Below the pieces are notes generated by a model. It was not told the DNA's origin. It did no database searches and saw only the letters and a list, made by a program, of their open reading frames with translations. This document shows positions 1 through 8,643 of a DNA stretch of 42,752 nucleotides, piece after piece (positions within the stretch are counted from its first letter, which is position 1; the number at the start of each line of letters is the position of its first letter). The translations under genes and the position numbers were made by a program. This DNA comes from an uncultured Muribaculaceae bacterium. Its GTDB lineage: Bacteria; Bacteroidota; Bacteroidia; Bacteroidales; Muribaculaceae. The stretch is taken from contig CAMWJS010000014.1 in assembly GCA_947174635.1 (NCBI GenBank), positions 1 to 42,752 of the forward strand. Direction: 5' to 3'.

Positions 1-52
1 GCGGACGCACGAGCCGTGCGTCCCTACGTTTTGGAGTTCTGCAACACCCCCC
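1..52. repeat. Nested-palindrome repeat, copy A (half, at window edge)
   Basis: The first 27 nt are the inverted form of the arm shared by nine sites in this window, followed by an outer flank ending GCAACACC and a run of C. The arm has an 8-bp self-complementary stem (GGACGCAC / GTGCGTCC) around a 5-nt centre. Its partner arm would lie to the left, outside the window. Read in reverse complement, this stretch is identical to the last roughly 49 nt of the window. Confidence 0.9.
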
Positions 53-102
53 CCCCTATGTATGACAGCAAAAAACTGATGCACGATGCTCCGCGGAGGT
101 TT

Positions 103-143
103 GCGGGCGGTAGCAGGGAAGGGGGCGTCTCGCCCCCGTGGGT
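103..143. repeat. GC-rich hairpin repeat, related to the 16.04-kb element
   Basis: GGGGGCG and CGCCCCC pair around a TCT loop (121-137), preceded by GCGGGCGGTAGC. The reverse complement of this block, including the flanking CCACGGGGG and GGTAGC context, recurs at about 16040-16077, so this is a second dispersed intergenic repeat rather than a gene-specific terminator. Function unknown. Confidence 0.65.
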
Positions 144-150
144 GACTGAA

Positions 151-240
151 GGGCATTGTCAAACTATGAAAATGCACCTCAAAAATGTAGGGACGCACGG
201 CTCGTGCGTCCGCCAATACTCTGATTATCAAATATTAAAT
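151..240. repeat. Nested-palindrome repeat, copy B (decayed, one arm)
   Basis: A degenerate outer end (GGGCATTGTCAAACT) leads into a perfect 27-nt arm at 187-213, then the AT-rich loop with CTGATTATCA, but no second arm follows. The left flank still resembles the long-flank form seen in copies C and D (AAATGC followed by CTCAAAAA). It is a truncated or decayed copy of the family. Confidence 0.8.
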
Positions 241-258
241 TCGTATAATACCGTCCGG

Positions 259-297
259 ATAAAAACAGAGACTGCGCCGTAAACATTACGGCGCAGC
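259..297 (-). terminator. Rho-independent terminator of the glycan-uptake operon
   Basis: On the minus strand an 11-bp perfect stem (CTGCGCCGTAA with TTACGGCGCAG, 272-296) is followed by TCTCTGTTTTTATCC. It lies about 30 nt past the stop codon of the GH27-like gene and should end the susC-susD-susE-GH27 transcript. The same CTGCGCCGT stem core is used in the tRNA-Leu terminator at 16.36 kb. Confidence 0.85.
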
Positions 298-328
298 CTC
301 AGGAGTGTTTATCAGGATAATTTGTGGG

Positions 329-1744
329 TTACTTTGACAGTCTTACGATTTTGCAACCGTGGGGTGCGACAGTGGCGCTGATTGATGAAACGGTGCCTTC
401 GTCGGCATGTTTCCACAGGTCACGCGCTTTCCACTGCCCGTCAATGCCGAGATCGGAGAGATTGACACTCATTGTTGCAGCGGCGTCATTGCGGTTGAAC
501 AATCCTACGACATAGTCGCCGTTGGTCATCTGTCCGTACCAAATCTGGCTGCCTGCCGAGTTGATTTTGTCACTCATAGGCTTGCCTACGAAGCGGTCGG
601 CGTTGAGTTCGAGCATCTCGCTGTTGGTGTAGAACTGGAGGTTGTTGCCGATGTTCATATATTGGTCGGAAATAGTTACCGGGCCGCCTGCCATGAGCTG
701 CAGCGATATGACAGTCTCTTTCTCGGCGTCGGTAGAGAAGGTGTTGAGGCGGATAAAGTCACCGTCGAGTATCACCTTGTCGCGTCCCGAGATGTGTGAC
801 CAGTAGGTGAAGCCGTCAAACATGTTGGAGCAATTGGGCCAGCTGTTATACACTTGACCTCTGTCGGCCTGTGAGCAGTGCCACCAGCCGCCTCCGAGAG
901 TGTCGGCCACAATTCTCACCATATTGCCGTATTTCGATTCGAGTTCGGCGTCATTGTTGAGATGGGGCATCACAAGCGAGGTGAAGATGCCGTATTTCTT
1001 GGCTGACTCGGCGATGTATGAAAGAGCGCGGGCGTATGACTCGCGGCCGTAGCCGAGACCTACAGTGCCCATGCCGCGGTCTTTGCCGTCCTCATACCAG
1101 CTGAGGAAGTCCATACGGATATATTCCACTCCGAGTTCCTTGTAGTGCTTGAAGAAGCCGTCGATAAATTCCTTTGTGCCGGGATTTTCGGCTACCGCCC
1201 AAGTGAACCACATGTCGGAAGCGTCGGGGTTGAGCACACTGTTGGAGCCATTGTATTTGAGATTGCGGAATGTATATTCTGTGCCTTCGATAGGGGTGTC
1301 GTCAGAGCCGTGTATCCAGAGCGGATTGTCGTAGACGCCCACTTTCAGACCTTTTTCCTTGCACTTCGCCACGAGGTCTTTGAGCGACATCGAACCGTAA
1401 TGGGTCATGTAGCCGCTTCCGTCCTGTGAGAGCATAGGTATGAATCCATCGGTGCACACCATGTCGTAGCCGTAGGGCTTCAGGTCACGGGCCATCCAGT
1501 CGATGATTTTGTCCCACTCCTGAGGGGTGAGATCCATGTCCTCGTTGGCGACGCCCTGTTGCGACTGCGTGTAGCAGTATTCATAGACACTCCAGTAGAG
1601 AGGGGCTTTAAACTTGTGGATATCCTCCACTACAGGTAAATCGGGAAGCTCGAATTTGGGCGGGCGACGCATTTCTATGTCATCGGTGCATGCGGACAAT
1701 GCTGTGGCAGCCAACGCTGCAGCTATTATATTCATTTTTTTCAT
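329..1744 (-). CDS. GH27-like secreted glycosidase lipoprotein (alpha-galactosidase / isomaltodextranase type)
   Basis: Predicted 471-residue lipoprotein: signal peptide with lipobox LSAC (lipidated Cys19), then a TIM-barrel glycosidase resembling clan GH-D. Asp212 in YIRMDFLSW is the likely nucleophile and Asp281 in VRIVADTLGGGWW the likely acid/base by analogy with GH27. The C-terminal beta-domain has a GH27-like tail (ARDLWKH... then APHGCKIVRLS). An in-frame TTG eight codons upstream would overlap the previous stop; the ATG at 1744 is preferred because the signal peptide begins there (MKKMN). It is the last gene of the susC-susD-susE operon, 16 nt after the SusE-like gene. Substrate is inferred only: an alpha-galactoside or alpha-glucan is plausible because it sits next to a SusE/F-like protein. 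GH27 membership is moderately sure, specificity is not. Confidence 0.75.
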   Translation of the reverse strand: MKKMNIIAAALAATALSACTDDIEMRRPPKFELPDLPVVEDIHKFKAPLYWSVYEYCYTQSQQGVANEDMDLTPQEWDKIIDWMARDLKPYGYDMVCTDGFIPMLSQDGSGYMTHYGSMSLKDLVAKCKEKGLKVGVYDNPLWIHGSDDTPIEGTEYTFRNLKYNGSNSVLNPDASDMWFTWAVAENPGTKEFIDGFFKHYKELGVEYIRMDFLSWYEDGKDRGMGTVGLGYGRESYARALSYIAESAKKYGIFTSLVMPHLNNDAELESKYGNMVRIVADTLGGGWWHCSQADRGQVYNSWPNCSNMFDGFTYWSHISGRDKVILDGDFIRLNTFSTDAEKETVISLQLMAGGPVTISDQYMNIGNNLQFYTNSEMLELNADRFVGKPMSDKINSAGSQIWYGQMTNGDYVVGLFNRNDAAATMSVNLSDLGIDGQWKARDLWKHADEGTVSSISATVAPHGCKIVRLSK

Positions 1745-1760
1745 AACGGGATTTAAATTT

Positions 1761-3608
1761 TCAGTCAAGATATTTTACATCTATGGTCATTGACTTGATG
1801 TTGAGGGTGAGACGGTAGTTGCCTTCGGTCACTACTTTCCACTTGTAGTCGGGTCCGGTGGTGTAGATCATGTCAGTGGCTGCAACTCCGGAGGCCGATA
1901 CCTCACAGTCGGCTGACGACGGGCGGTAGAACGAGGCCGAGAAATCAAGCTCGGAGCAGGCTTTGAATTCACCTTTCTTAAGCGTGCCTGTCCATACATA
2001 TTCGCCCTCGACATCTTTATTAGGAGTAAACTCCGTTGCATCGTCAAGACTCCATCCGTTGGGTGTGGCATCGCCGATCATATAGAGCGGGTCGATGATT
2101 TCGGCGTCTTCGATGAATGTTGCGTCGAATGTCATTTCCGTGATGTTGAAAGTCAGACGGTATTTGCCGGCGTCGGTTACTGTCCACTTGTCGTCAGGCG
2201 AAGTCGAAAGCACCATCGCGTTGGAGCTGACTCCTGATTTTGACACTGTGCAGCCTGCGTTGGCCGGGCGGTAGAATTCGGCATCGAAATCTTTGTAGAA
2301 CGATGCTTTGAAATCACCCTGTTTGAGCACACCTTCCCAGATGTAGAGGTTTTCCGTCTCGGTGGTGATCGTGGTTGCGTTGTCGAGGCTCCATCCGCCG
2401 GCGGTAGCGTCGCCGATCATATAGAGAGAGGGAAGGGTAGTGGTGCCGTTGAGATATTCGGCTTTGAATTTCATGTTTTCAGTGTCGAATGTCAGACGGT
2501 ATTTTCCGGCAACGGTCACTTTCCACTGGTCGTCGGGTCCGGTGGTGAATACCATTTCGTCGGATGCGGCTCCGGTTTCTGATATTACACAGTCAGGTGC
2601 GGAGGGACGGTAGAAAGATGCGGAGAAATCTTTTTCACGCGCAGCTTTCAGCGAGCCGCGGCCGAGTTCACCTTCCCATACGAAGACGTTCTCATTGGAG
2701 GCAGTGGCCTCGATGACCGTGGCGTTGTCCCAGCTCCAGCCGCCGTCGGTGGCTTCGCCTATCATGTAGAGTTTGGGAGTGGTGACATATTCGCCGATAT
2801 ATTCGGCAGTGATGGTCCAGTTCTCGAGGTCAAATGTCAGACGGTAGATGCCTGATTCGGTGACAAGCCATTTATTGTCGGGACCGGCGGTGTAGATGAA
2901 TGAGTCAGCGGCTACACCATTTTTGTTTACGTTCACTCCGTTGGCAGCGGGACGTATGAACGGCACGCTCCAGCTTCCGGTAGTGGGAACAACCTTAAAC
3001 TCGCCGAGGTCGAGAGTTCCTTCATACACGTATATGTACTGGGATTTCTTTTCGAGTTCGGTAGGACTGTCGATATCCCATCCGGTGGGAATTGCGTCGC
3101 CCACAATGTAGAGCTGGTCCACTTCGATAGGCTCGATAACGGGTGCGTCCTGTTCGCGTACGAACGATGCGCTCATTGTCCAGTTGCGCAGGTCGAAACG
3201 CAGATTGTATATGCCCGGATCGGTTACTTTCCATTTGTCGTCGGGATCGCCGGCATTCATCTTGAAGGGAGCCTCGGCGATGCCGGCTTTCCCGATGGGA
3301 GTGCCGGCATTCAAAGGCCTGATGAACGGTTCGTCAAAACTGCTTGCCTTAAGGCACAGTTTAAGCTCTCCGCCATTGAGCGGACCTTCCCATGTGAATA
3401 CCAGAGGGTCCTCCTCGCCTGCTTCGAAAGGCGTTGCGGCATCAAGGCTCCAGCCGTTGGGGGTCGCGTCACCGATCATATACAGGGTTGACGTCTTTAT
3501 TGGCAGATCGCCGTCAATTATTATCAGGTCCTTTTCGCCCTCGCAGCTCGTAATTCCGGCCATGAGCAGCAGCCCTGAAAGTATTGAGATTATATTGCTT
3601 ATTTTCAT
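1761..3608 (-). CDS. SusE/SusF-like outer-membrane glycan-binding lipoprotein with five tandem domains
   Basis: 615 residues. Signal peptide with lipobox ITSC (Cys22), then five repeats of about 105-125 residues beginning near residues 42, 166, 280, 395 and 508. Each opens with LYMIGDAT..GWS or a close variant, has a PxxRP or FYRP segment in the middle, and ends with D.KW.VT..G.YRLTF followed by a final strand. These match the C-terminal carbohydrate-binding modules of SusE and SusF; SusE has two and SusF three in the Bacteroides starch system. The usual N-terminal Ig-like domain is not evident, so nearly the whole mature protein is binding modules. Expected location is the cell surface, capturing glycan for the SusCD pair. 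It lies 23 nt after susD and 16 nt before the GH27-like gene. Repeats 3-5 are the most alike, which suggests recent duplication. Confidence 0.85.
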   Translation of the reverse strand: MKISNIISILSGLLLMAGITSCEGEKDLIIIDGDLPIKTSTLYMIGDATPNGWSLDAATPFEAGEEDPLVFTWEGPLNGGELKLCLKASSFDEPFIRPLNAGTPIGKAGIAEAPFKMNAGDPDDKWKVTDPGIYNLRFDLRNWTMSASFVREQDAPVIEPIEVDQLYIVGDAIPTGWDIDSPTELEKKSQYIYVYEGTLDLGEFKVVPTTGSWSVPFIRPAANGVNVNKNGVAADSFIYTAGPDNKWLVTESGIYRLTFDLENWTITAEYIGEYVTTPKLYMIGEATDGGWSWDNATVIEATASNENVFVWEGELGRGSLKAAREKDFSASFYRPSAPDCVISETGAASDEMVFTTGPDDQWKVTVAGKYRLTFDTENMKFKAEYLNGTTTLPSLYMIGDATAGGWSLDNATTITTETENLYIWEGVLKQGDFKASFYKDFDAEFYRPANAGCTVSKSGVSSNAMVLSTSPDDKWTVTDAGKYRLTFNITEMTFDATFIEDAEIIDPLYMIGDATPNGWSLDDATEFTPNKDVEGEYVWTGTLKKGEFKACSELDFSASFYRPSSADCEVSASGVAATDMIYTTGPDYKWKVVTEGNYRLTLNIKSMTIDVKYLD

Positions 3609-3631
3609 GACTTATGATTTATTGAATTGTA

Positions 3632-5362
3632 TTATCTGCCGTAGCCGGGGTTTTGTTTCAGTATCGGGTTGGCATCAAGAATGGTGCGTGTGAGAGGGAA
3701 TATGGCGGTGTGGGTGTCCGTGTCGGGTGTCTTGTCCCACCAGCGGCCTGTATTGAACTTGCCGAAACGTATCAGGTCGATGCGTCGGCGGCTTTCGGCG
3801 AAGAATTCGCGGCCCCATTCGGCGAGCATTTCCTGTTCGTCGAAGCGGACATCGCCCTCGGGAGAATAGAGCACCTCTTCAAGGTTTTCGGCCGGATAGT
3901 TGCGGCGGCGAACAGAGTTGAGAAGTGTGGCGGCTCCGTTGCGGTCGCCTTTACGCATCTTGCATTCGGCGAGCGAATAGATTATTTCCGGCAGACGTAT
4001 CTCGGTGTAGTCGCTTTCAAGCTGGTTCTCGTCATTGTCATCGTAGAAGGGATATTTTACGAAATGCCATCCTGAATTGTGGTCGCCGGTGCGCAGCACG
4101 CTGGTTTTGTTTGACGGCCACTTATCGGGTGCGAGAGAGTGGAATGTACCTACGGCGTCACGTATATAGAGTTCGTAGTCCACCTCGGGAGCCTTAAGGC
4201 GTTTTGTTGCGCCTGTCGACTTGTCGGTATATTCGCAATATCCGTAGAGGAAGAGACCTTCGCGGCGGCTTTTGCCGAGATTGCGGTAGCATGTCATACG
4301 GTAGTCGCCGGGATATTTGCGGAAATTCTGTACCGGCATGCCGAGTTCATACTCATAGAGATTGCCGTCGAGGTCATAGCTCGGAGAAGCGGCATACTTG
4401 GTGTTGTGGCCCACGCCTGATTTATTGTCGTCGAAGAATACGGCGGCTTTTGCAGGCACTGTCCATGCGTAAGTGTCGCCGTCATAATGCCAGTGTGAAT
4501 ATCCTTTGGCACCGGGGAAGCCGAATATCACCTCGTCACACTTGTCATTGTCCCAGTCGAATGCGGCATCCCAGCGGTCGGCCAGCTGATATGCGCCGTA
4601 TACGCCTGCCAGAATGTCTTCAGCCACCTTGGCGCAGTCGCTGTAATGGTCTTCGCCCACATATACTTCGGCATTGAGGTAAAGACGTACGAGAAGCGAG
4701 GCGGCTGCGGCCTGCGTCCATTGTCCCTGGAGCTGTGCGTTTGTGCCGAGGGCTTCTTTCTTTACAAGGAGCTTGGTGCAGTCGATGAGCTCCTCTTCGA
4801 TGAATTTGTACACCTTTTCAGGCTCGACCTGCGGAGTCTGGGGCTTGTCGCTGTAGGTGGTCACAAGGGGCACATTGCGGAATGCGTCGAGAAGGCGCAG
4901 ATAGAACCATGCTCGCAGCGCGCGGCACTGTGACTTGAGGTTGTTGAACTCGGCCTCTGTAAATCCGAACCGCTCGGGTGTGAACCGGCTCAGGTCTTCG
5001 ATTACGAGGTTACACTGCATGATGCCCTGGAAACAGCCGTTCCATTCGGTCTGCGCTTCGCCGAAATCATCGACGGTCCAGGTGTGGTAATGCAGACGTT
5101 CCCATTTGCCGCCGTCGTACCACCAGCCGTCGCGGGTGGGGGTTATAAGCTGGTCGGCGGTGAGTTCGTTGAGCACGTGGCGGCTGCCGATGCTCCAGTA
5201 TGCATGTTCAAACGGACGGAATGTGGCACGTATGACGTCCATCTTTGTGTTGTAGTAGTTGTCCGAGCCGACTTTGTCGTAAAGAGTCTCGTCAAGGTCG
5301 GTGCAGCTCCCCAATGCCACCAGGGACACTGCCGCTACCGCTATATTTTTCAGTAATTTCAT
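3632..5362 (-). CDS. susD: SusD/RagB-family glycan-binding lipoprotein
   Basis: 576 residues; signal peptide with lipobox LGSC (Cys20). The body is SusD-like: an aromatic-rich N-terminal half, the helical core with CRALRAWFYLRLLDAF and an LVRLYLNAEVY helix typical of the SusD TPR-like scaffold, and a C-terminal RagB/SusD segment (EIIYSLAECKMRKGD, then FFAESRRRIDLIRFGKF). SusD proteins sit as a lid on the SusC channel and bind the incoming oligosaccharide. The gene begins 19 nt after susC and ends 23 nt before the SusE-like gene, so all are probably on one mRNA. The symbol denotes family, not starch specificity. Confidence 0.93.
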   Translation of the reverse strand: MKLLKNIAVAAVSLVALGSCTDLDETLYDKVGSDNYYNTKMDVIRATFRPFEHAYWSIGSRHVLNELTADQLITPTRDGWWYDGGKWERLHYHTWTVDDFGEAQTEWNGCFQGIMQCNLVIEDLSRFTPERFGFTEAEFNNLKSQCRALRAWFYLRLLDAFRNVPLVTTYSDKPQTPQVEPEKVYKFIEEELIDCTKLLVKKEALGTNAQLQGQWTQAAAASLLVRLYLNAEVYVGEDHYSDCAKVAEDILAGVYGAYQLADRWDAAFDWDNDKCDEVIFGFPGAKGYSHWHYDGDTYAWTVPAKAAVFFDDNKSGVGHNTKYAASPSYDLDGNLYEYELGMPVQNFRKYPGDYRMTCYRNLGKSRREGLFLYGYCEYTDKSTGATKRLKAPEVDYELYIRDAVGTFHSLAPDKWPSNKTSVLRTGDHNSGWHFVKYPFYDDNDENQLESDYTEIRLPEIIYSLAECKMRKGDRNGAATLLNSVRRRNYPAENLEEVLYSPEGDVRFDEQEMLAEWGREFFAESRRRIDLIRFGKFNTGRWWDKTPDTDTHTAIFPLTRTILDANPILKQNPGYGR

Positions 5363-5381
5363 TTCAGTGGTATTGATTGGT

Positions 5382-8369
5382 TTAGAAATCGATTTGTACG
5401 CCTGCTATGAACTGGCGGGTCTGAGGATAGTAGGAGCGGCTTCCGGTTGCGCCGGGCTCAAGGCCGTTGACATCGTATGAAGTCGGGTCTACGCCGCTGA
5501 ATTTTGTCAGTGTGAACACATTCTTAACCGAGCCGTATACGCGTACGCGGTCCAGGAAACGGCATTGCGGCAGGCGCAGGGTGTATCCCAATGTGATCAT
5601 GTCGAGCTTGAAATAGTCGCCTCTTTCGAGGAAGTAGTCCGACACTACGGTAGTGGCGTTGGGCGATATGTCGAAGTTCTTGCCGTAGGCTTTCTTAAGC
5701 TGGTTGCCCGTGAAGTTGCGGGTGCCGTAGTAGAAATCGTGGATATTGAAGATGTCGTAGTCAAATGCGCCGCGGAAGAAGAGTGACAGGTCGAAATTGC
5801 GGTAACGGAAGTTATGCGTCGTCGACATGGTGAACTTGGGCATACCGTTGCCCACGATGCAGCGGTCGTCGTCCGTGGCCTGCGATGCGCGGATGATGTC
5901 GCCGTCCTTGTCATAGACGAGCCATTCGCCTTCCGAGGAAATACCGGCGTAGCGCCACATGTGGAAGTTGCCGACCGACTGGCCTTTCTCGATGCGCTGA
6001 AGTGTATAGTAGGGATAGGGGTCCTGAGTCGACACGCGGTTGTCGTAATCGCGTCCTACATACTCGGAGTTGCTGAAATCAACGAATTTGTTGCTCATTG
6101 TCGAACCGATGACTCCGAAGCTGTAGGAGAAATCCTTGGTGTCGACTACATTGAAGTTGATGTCGAACTCGAAGCCGCTGTTTTTCATCGTACCCACGTT
6201 GACGAATGTCTCGTTGTGGATGTTCGGCGGAACGGGCACGGTGTAGTTGCCGAGCAGATCCTGCTGGCGGCGGTTGAAGTAGTTGAGTGAACCGTATATG
6301 CGGTTGTTGAGCACCGAGAAGTCAAGACCGACGTTCCAGTTCTTGCCTTTTTCCCATTTGAGGTCGGGGTTGACGTTGTTGCCCGGGCCCCATACCTGGA
6401 AGTATTTGCCGTTGTAGTAGTAATCGCCGAAGCCCGACATGGTGCTTATGGAGTTGTAGCTGCCGAAGTCCTGGTTACCGGTGACACCATAGTCGCCTCG
6501 GATTTTCAGGTCGTCGATCCAGGTGATGTCCTTCATGAAGTTTTCCTGCGAGATACGCCATCCGGCCGATACGGCGGGGAAGTTACCCCATTTGTGGTTC
6601 TTGCCGAATTTCGACGAGCCTTCGTGGCGGAGCGATGCGGTGAACAGATACTTGCCGTCGTAGTCATAGCTTACACGACCGAAGAACGATATGAGCTTAC
6701 AGTCGTTCTTGTAGCTGCCCATCATCACCTGGCCTTCCTCTTTGGCCCATTCGCCGGAGCCGAGATTGTCAGCACCGAGACCGTCGTTGGGGAAGTCCTT
6801 GTTTTCAGCATTGAAGCCTGAGTAACGCTCATACTGGTAAGAATAGCCTACCATACCCTTTACATTGTGTTTGTCTGCGAAACGGGCGTTGTAGTTGGTG
6901 AGCCATTCGACCATGAATGTGCGTCCTTTCGAGTAAGAGCGGCTGGCTTCGCCTTCATGTCCGTTATGGATTGCCTGAGTGCTTGTTGACGGGCGGAACC
7001 AGGTGTTGTCGTGTGAATACTGATGGTCGGCAAACATAATCTGTGTGGTCAGGTGGTGTATGCTTGAACCGTCTTTGGCGAGGAGAGGGAGCAGGTTGAG
7101 GCGTACGGTACCGTCCCAGTCGAGAAGTTTAGTGTCGGCATGGTCGGTTTCAAGTTTCTGACGCTCAACCGGGTTGTTGCCGGTTATCTGGCCGAAGAAA
7201 TCGTAGTATTTCGACGGGTCGTTGGGGTCCATCAGCGGAGTTGTCGGGTTGGCTTCGAGTGCGTCCTTGAACACGCCCCAGTCAGATGCGTCGCGGTAGA
7301 TGATACGGGGTGCCACGTTCATGTTGATGGTGAACAGGCCCCCTTTTGTAGTATGCATCACTGATGCGCGTGCGCCATACTCTTCGCGGTTGGAGCGGAG
7401 GTCGATACCGTTGGCGTCGCGGTAGTCGGCGGTCACGCGGTAGTTGCTGTTCTCGTTGCCGCCGCTTATAGTGAGCGTGTGCTGCATTGCGAATCCGGTA
7501 CGGGTCACTGCATCGAGCCAGTCGAGATTGCCGCCGAGGTCGACACCGCGGTCACCCCAGCCGAGGCGTACGTCGCGATAGTCCTGCGCGCTCATCATGT
7601 CAAGCTCTTTCTTTGCCTTGTCCCATGAGAGGGTAGCGGAGTAAGAGGTGTGGACTGCTCCGTCCTTGCTTCCTTTCTTGGTGGTGACGACAACGACACC
7701 GTTCGAACCGCGAGTACCGTAGATAGCCGACGCCGCACCGTCCTTGAGGATGTCGAACGAAGCGATGTCGTTGACATTGACGTTGGAGAGGTCGCCGCCG
7801 GGCACGCCGTCAATCACGATAAGCGGGCCGAGGCCTGCCGAACGTGAAGAGACACCACGTATCTGTATGCCGGCCATGTTGTTGGGGTCGCCGGCTCCGG
7901 TGTTGGTGATTGACACGCCGGGAACCTTACCCTGGATAAGCATCTTCGGGTCGGGAGAGCTTACAGTGAGGAAGTCTTTTTCACTGATGTGGGATATAGC
8001 CGATGTGAGTTCCTTCTTGTCCATCGTGCCATAACCCACGACTACAACCTCGTCGAGCACCTCGGAGTTCTCCTCCATGACGATGTCGATGACGCTTCGG
8101 CCATTGATTTGTACTTGCTGTTGCTTATAACCTATATACGAGAATTGCAGCTTGCCGTTCTTGTCGGCATTGATGCTGTACTTTCCGTCAAGGTCTGTCA
8201 TTGCGCCGGTTTGTGTTCCGACTACTATTACACTGACACCGACCAGAGGCTCGCCGCTCGGGTCGCTGACCGTTCCTGTAATGCTTGCCTGTTGGGCCCA
8301 CATCGCTGTCGACGTCGCCGCAAGGAGCATCAGAAACAATAACCTAAATGGTAATCTGATTTTTTCCAT
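5382..8369 (-). CDS. susC: SusC/RagA-family TonB-dependent outer-membrane transporter
   Basis: 995 residues. A signal peptide (cleavage after AMWAQ) is followed by a carboxypeptidase-D-regulatory-like beta domain (about 27-100), a TonB-box region with DEVVVVGYG, the plug domain (IQIRGVSSRSAGLGPLIVIDG, then DAASAIYGTRGSNGVVVVTTK with GA in place of DA) and a 22-strand barrel ending in the aromatic residue of VQIDF. It imports oligosaccharides across the outer membrane with the downstream SusD partner, powered by TonB. It is the first gene of the operon, with a good promoter about 40-70 nt upstream. The regulator gene upstream is on the same strand, 274 nt away. There is no N-terminal anti-sigma-interaction domain, consistent with control by a regulator protein instead. 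Confidence 0.95.
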   Translation of the reverse strand: MEKIRLPFRLLFLMLLAATSTAMWAQQASITGTVSDPSGEPLVGVSVIVVGTQTGAMTDLDGKYSINADKNGKLQFSYIGYKQQQVQINGRSVIDIVMEENSEVLDEVVVVGYGTMDKKELTSAISHISEKDFLTVSSPDPKMLIQGKVPGVSITNTGAGDPNNMAGIQIRGVSSRSAGLGPLIVIDGVPGGDLSNVNVNDIASFDILKDGAASAIYGTRGSNGVVVVTTKKGSKDGAVHTSYSATLSWDKAKKELDMMSAQDYRDVRLGWGDRGVDLGGNLDWLDAVTRTGFAMQHTLTISGGNENSNYRVTADYRDANGIDLRSNREEYGARASVMHTTKGGLFTINMNVAPRIIYRDASDWGVFKDALEANPTTPLMDPNDPSKYYDFFGQITGNNPVERQKLETDHADTKLLDWDGTVRLNLLPLLAKDGSSIHHLTTQIMFADHQYSHDNTWFRPSTSTQAIHNGHEGEASRSYSKGRTFMVEWLTNYNARFADKHNVKGMVGYSYQYERYSGFNAENKDFPNDGLGADNLGSGEWAKEEGQVMMGSYKNDCKLISFFGRVSYDYDGKYLFTASLRHEGSSKFGKNHKWGNFPAVSAGWRISQENFMKDITWIDDLKIRGDYGVTGNQDFGSYNSISTMSGFGDYYYNGKYFQVWGPGNNVNPDLKWEKGKNWNVGLDFSVLNNRIYGSLNYFNRRQQDLLGNYTVPVPPNIHNETFVNVGTMKNSGFEFDINFNVVDTKDFSYSFGVIGSTMSNKFVDFSNSEYVGRDYDNRVSTQDPYPYYTLQRIEKGQSVGNFHMWRYAGISSEGEWLVYDKDGDIIRASQATDDDRCIVGNGMPKFTMSTTHNFRYRNFDLSLFFRGAFDYDIFNIHDFYYGTRNFTGNQLKKAYGKNFDISPNATTVVSDYFLERGDYFKLDMITLGYTLRLPQCRFLDRVRVYGSVKNVFTLTKFSGVDPTSYDVNGLEPGATGSRSYYPQTRQFIAGVQIDF

Positions 8370-8404
8370 TTTCGTGATATTAAATTAAATTGGTTTCGAT
8401 AACA

Positions 8405-8436
8405 CAAATTTATATAAAGGTTGGAGTGTTGTCAAT
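8405..8436 (-). promoter_or_regulatory. Promoter of the susC operon
   Basis: On the minus strand, ATTG (8433-8436) is followed by 20 nt and TAAATTTG (8405-8412), matching the Bacteroidetes -33/-7 consensus. The predicted start of transcription is near 8400, giving a leader of about 30 nt. Confidence 0.75.
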
Positions 8437-8643
8437 GCCGTATATCTAAAAGGTAGTGTATTTGAGGAGATAAATCACTGGTTGTTAGTTGCTAAGGTAG
8501 TTGTTTAGGTGTGATTTAAGTAGTGGCTTTAATGCATGGCTCAGGCCTGTCGGAGGGGTCGGTTAATTTCTGTTGTGTGTCTTTCTTTTAAGGGATACGG
8601 GAATTTTATCTCATTCTATTCCTGGCATGCAGACTTGGCGTGA
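8437..8643. other. Intergenic region between regulator and susC; possible operator
   Basis: About 200 nt with no gene. Just upstream of the susC promoter is a G/T-rich stretch (about 8478-8522) with repeated GTTGTTAG, GTAGTTGTTTAG-like words at roughly 10-12 nt spacing, which could be where the neighbouring regulator binds. No hairpin terminator for the regulator gene was found, so read-through into susC is possible. Confidence 0.3.

Noticed and set aside
16-282. 88-residue open frame at the window start
   Set aside because: It is built from the repeat arms and the GC-rich hairpin and ends in the operon terminator.
1744-1768. TTG start for the GH27-like gene at 1768
   Set aside because: It would overlap the SusE-like stop codon and put eight polar residues in front of the lipoprotein signal; the ATG at 1744 fits better.
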